Source of the DNA: JAEXOD01 sp964652025 | GTDB lineage: Bacteria; Bacteroidota; Ignavibacteria; Ignavibacteriales; Melioribacteraceae | Direction of reading: 5' to 3' | Assembly: GCA_964652025.1 (NCBI GenBank) | Contig: CAZYZX010000005.1 | Coordinates: forward strand, 1 to 64,000 | DNA length: 64,000 bases | Shown: positions 63,901-64,000 of the stretch, piece after piece | Layout: each line of letters starts with the position of its first letter | How positions within the stretch are numbered: the first letter of the stretch is position 1 | The notes under the pieces: generated by a model | What the model was told of the DNA's origin: nothing | The model's input: the letters and a program-made list of their open reading frames with translations, nothing else | The model's database searches: none | Translations under genes and position numbers: made by a program

Positions 63901-64000
63901 TGCAACAAATGCAAAGGTTGGCTGCCCAACAGGAATTAATTAAAAAATCTTTAGAAGAGCTTAATAAAGAAGCTCAGGAATCGGGGCAATCTAAAAAACT
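60993..64000 (+). CDS. DUF4175-like large membrane coiled-coil protein, 3' end beyond the window
   Basis: This open frame runs off the window, giving at least 1002 residues. There are membrane segments at about 29-52, 57-80 and 152-172, then an extracytoplasmic domain (about 175-500). A long charged coiled coil starts about residue 507, and a Met/Gln-rich stretch (many MQQM, QMQ and NQQ motifs) from about 750. Proteins of this look, named DUF4175, occur beside DUF4159 genes in Bacteroidota. The start is a TTG at 60993, without a clear ribosome-binding site. Confidence 0.75.
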   Translation, partial: MIDDKLKILLDKLKGYYLKQLKIDINYNILSLLILFLFISFLAVLLEALFFFPIQIRTFIYFGLFTVLLFFIAYIIYFWIRGIKNFNDKDTAKNIGNFLPDVKDELLDVMQLVDTDKNNPFIYKAFINVFNKVENKDFTLFLNKEKLKKRSYFLLKVISLFLIIFILFPSFFNASGRLINYSKNYTPPPKYTFLVLPGNAKITKGTDINFNIEVKGAYLDNLSFYYKFVDETEFRSVELKNKGENKFEHLIKKISSPFEYYVKAEGIESEHYKIDVVNKPFILSLDLTLNPPAYTKLNSSVQKDNGNINAIKGTKVSLRILSNKELNNAYLLFNDSLKQDLKVNNSFVEGAFVVKENSNYQIILVDKQGNKNENPVKYAIEVIQDNNPEIEVITPNKDINLPQDNKVALIVKIKDDFGFTRLNLNYKLIKSKFISEEELTKEKFTSINIQIEGNKNEQEVYYIWNLNPLMLAVEDVLTYYFEVFDNDNVSGPKSSKSNSFTIRVPGLDEVFTDADKLQNEAEKKLTELFKEAEKLNKELDKISDVLKKDKKDISYEEKEQVKQAAEKFEELSKQVEDIKQKLAETQNKLEDKNLLSKETLEKYMELQKLMNEFTNEEMKKAFEKLNEVLKNINREQIQAGLEELKKNEELFKKSIERTLNLLKRIKVEQKIDELAKRTEDLEQRQNELNEQTEKSNLNSEKDKKELQNKQNDIKKDINKFEEELKNLQKEMEEMKDVPKEDAEKAIEESEKQDNEELSDEINKDLQQNQKQQAMQKQKQLSKNMQKMNKMMQQMKESMQMQNQMQVFSDMLKLIDNLIYLSKEQEKLKNETANLPYNSNKFNEQLRRQSNLQKDIDRLTGQMNELAQKTFAISPEMSRALGEARMNMNNAMQALQGKNGYAASQSQSKAMGNINQAALMMKSMLDQMMNQSGGQGGGMMSMMQQLKQLSQQQMSLNQQTMQMMQQGMQDMQQMQRLAAQQELIKKSLEELNKEAQESGQSKK

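Noticed and set aside
1..64000. CRISPR array, insertion sequence, prophage or rRNA operon
   Set aside because: I looked for direct repeats, transposase or integrase motifs and rRNA landmarks and found none in the window.

Overview
This is a gene-dense, AT-rich bacterial chromosome segment. The first half is the fused transcription and translation super-cluster: a tRNA cluster, rpmG, secE-nusG, the L11-L12 ribosomal genes, rpoBC, the str operon, and the S10, spc and alpha operons. Several traits point to the FCB group: a short group-1 sigma factor lacking region 1.1, no adk between secY and map, DUF4159/DUF4175-type proteins, small outer-membrane beta-barrel proteins, and a lone tRNA-Trp next to secE. 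A TTGACA/TATATT promoter and many AGGAG ribosome-binding sites argue against typical Bacteroidota, which rarely use them. An Ignavibacteria/Chlorobi-like lineage is my best guess; this is inferred from gene content, not from a tree.

Layout. 1-455: tRNA-Gly (3' part), tRNA-Thr, rpmG, tRNA-Trp. 477-3383: secE, nusG, rplK, rplA, rplJ, rplL. 3505-11573: rpoB, rpoC. 11609-15897: promoter and str operon (rpsL, rpsG, fusA, tuf). 15959-30787: S10-spc-alpha gene string (rpsJ to rplQ), with a tRNA-Gln inserted between rplR and rpsE. 30849-36704: engB, a GAF/degenerate-GGDEF membrane protein, phosphopentomutase deoB, two bacterial-microcompartment vertex proteins, rpoD and an NlpC/P60 lipoprotein. 36804-42370: fumC, a double-CDGSH protein, a secreted phosphodiesterase, and an active/inactive M16 peptidase pair. 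42367-49615 (minus strand): a six-gene run headed by a very large GH13 protein, then truA, an SRPBCC protein, an outer-membrane protein, an enoyl-CoA hydratase and a deacetylase-like protein. 49767-51410: a type II restriction-modification pair whose endonuclease is broken by one extra A. 51415-55621 (minus): a flippase-like membrane protein, an outer-membrane protein, uppP, a cyclophilin and holA. 55793-64000: dxr, rseP, uvrB, a DUF4159 protein and the start of a DUF4175-like protein.

Most of the window is conserved housekeeping. The most distinctive accessory signal is deoB directly followed by two BMC-P shell vertex genes, which suggests that pentose or deoxyribose phosphate metabolism is coupled to a microcompartment encoded elsewhere. 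Other points worth checking are the tRNA-Gln inside the spc operon, the homopolymer-frameshifted restriction enzyme, an apparent ATT start codon, terminators embedded in or abutting genes, and the large GH13 protein with unassigned flanking domains. I found no CRISPR array, insertion sequence, prophage or rRNA gene, and no gene-free stretch longer than about 170 bases.
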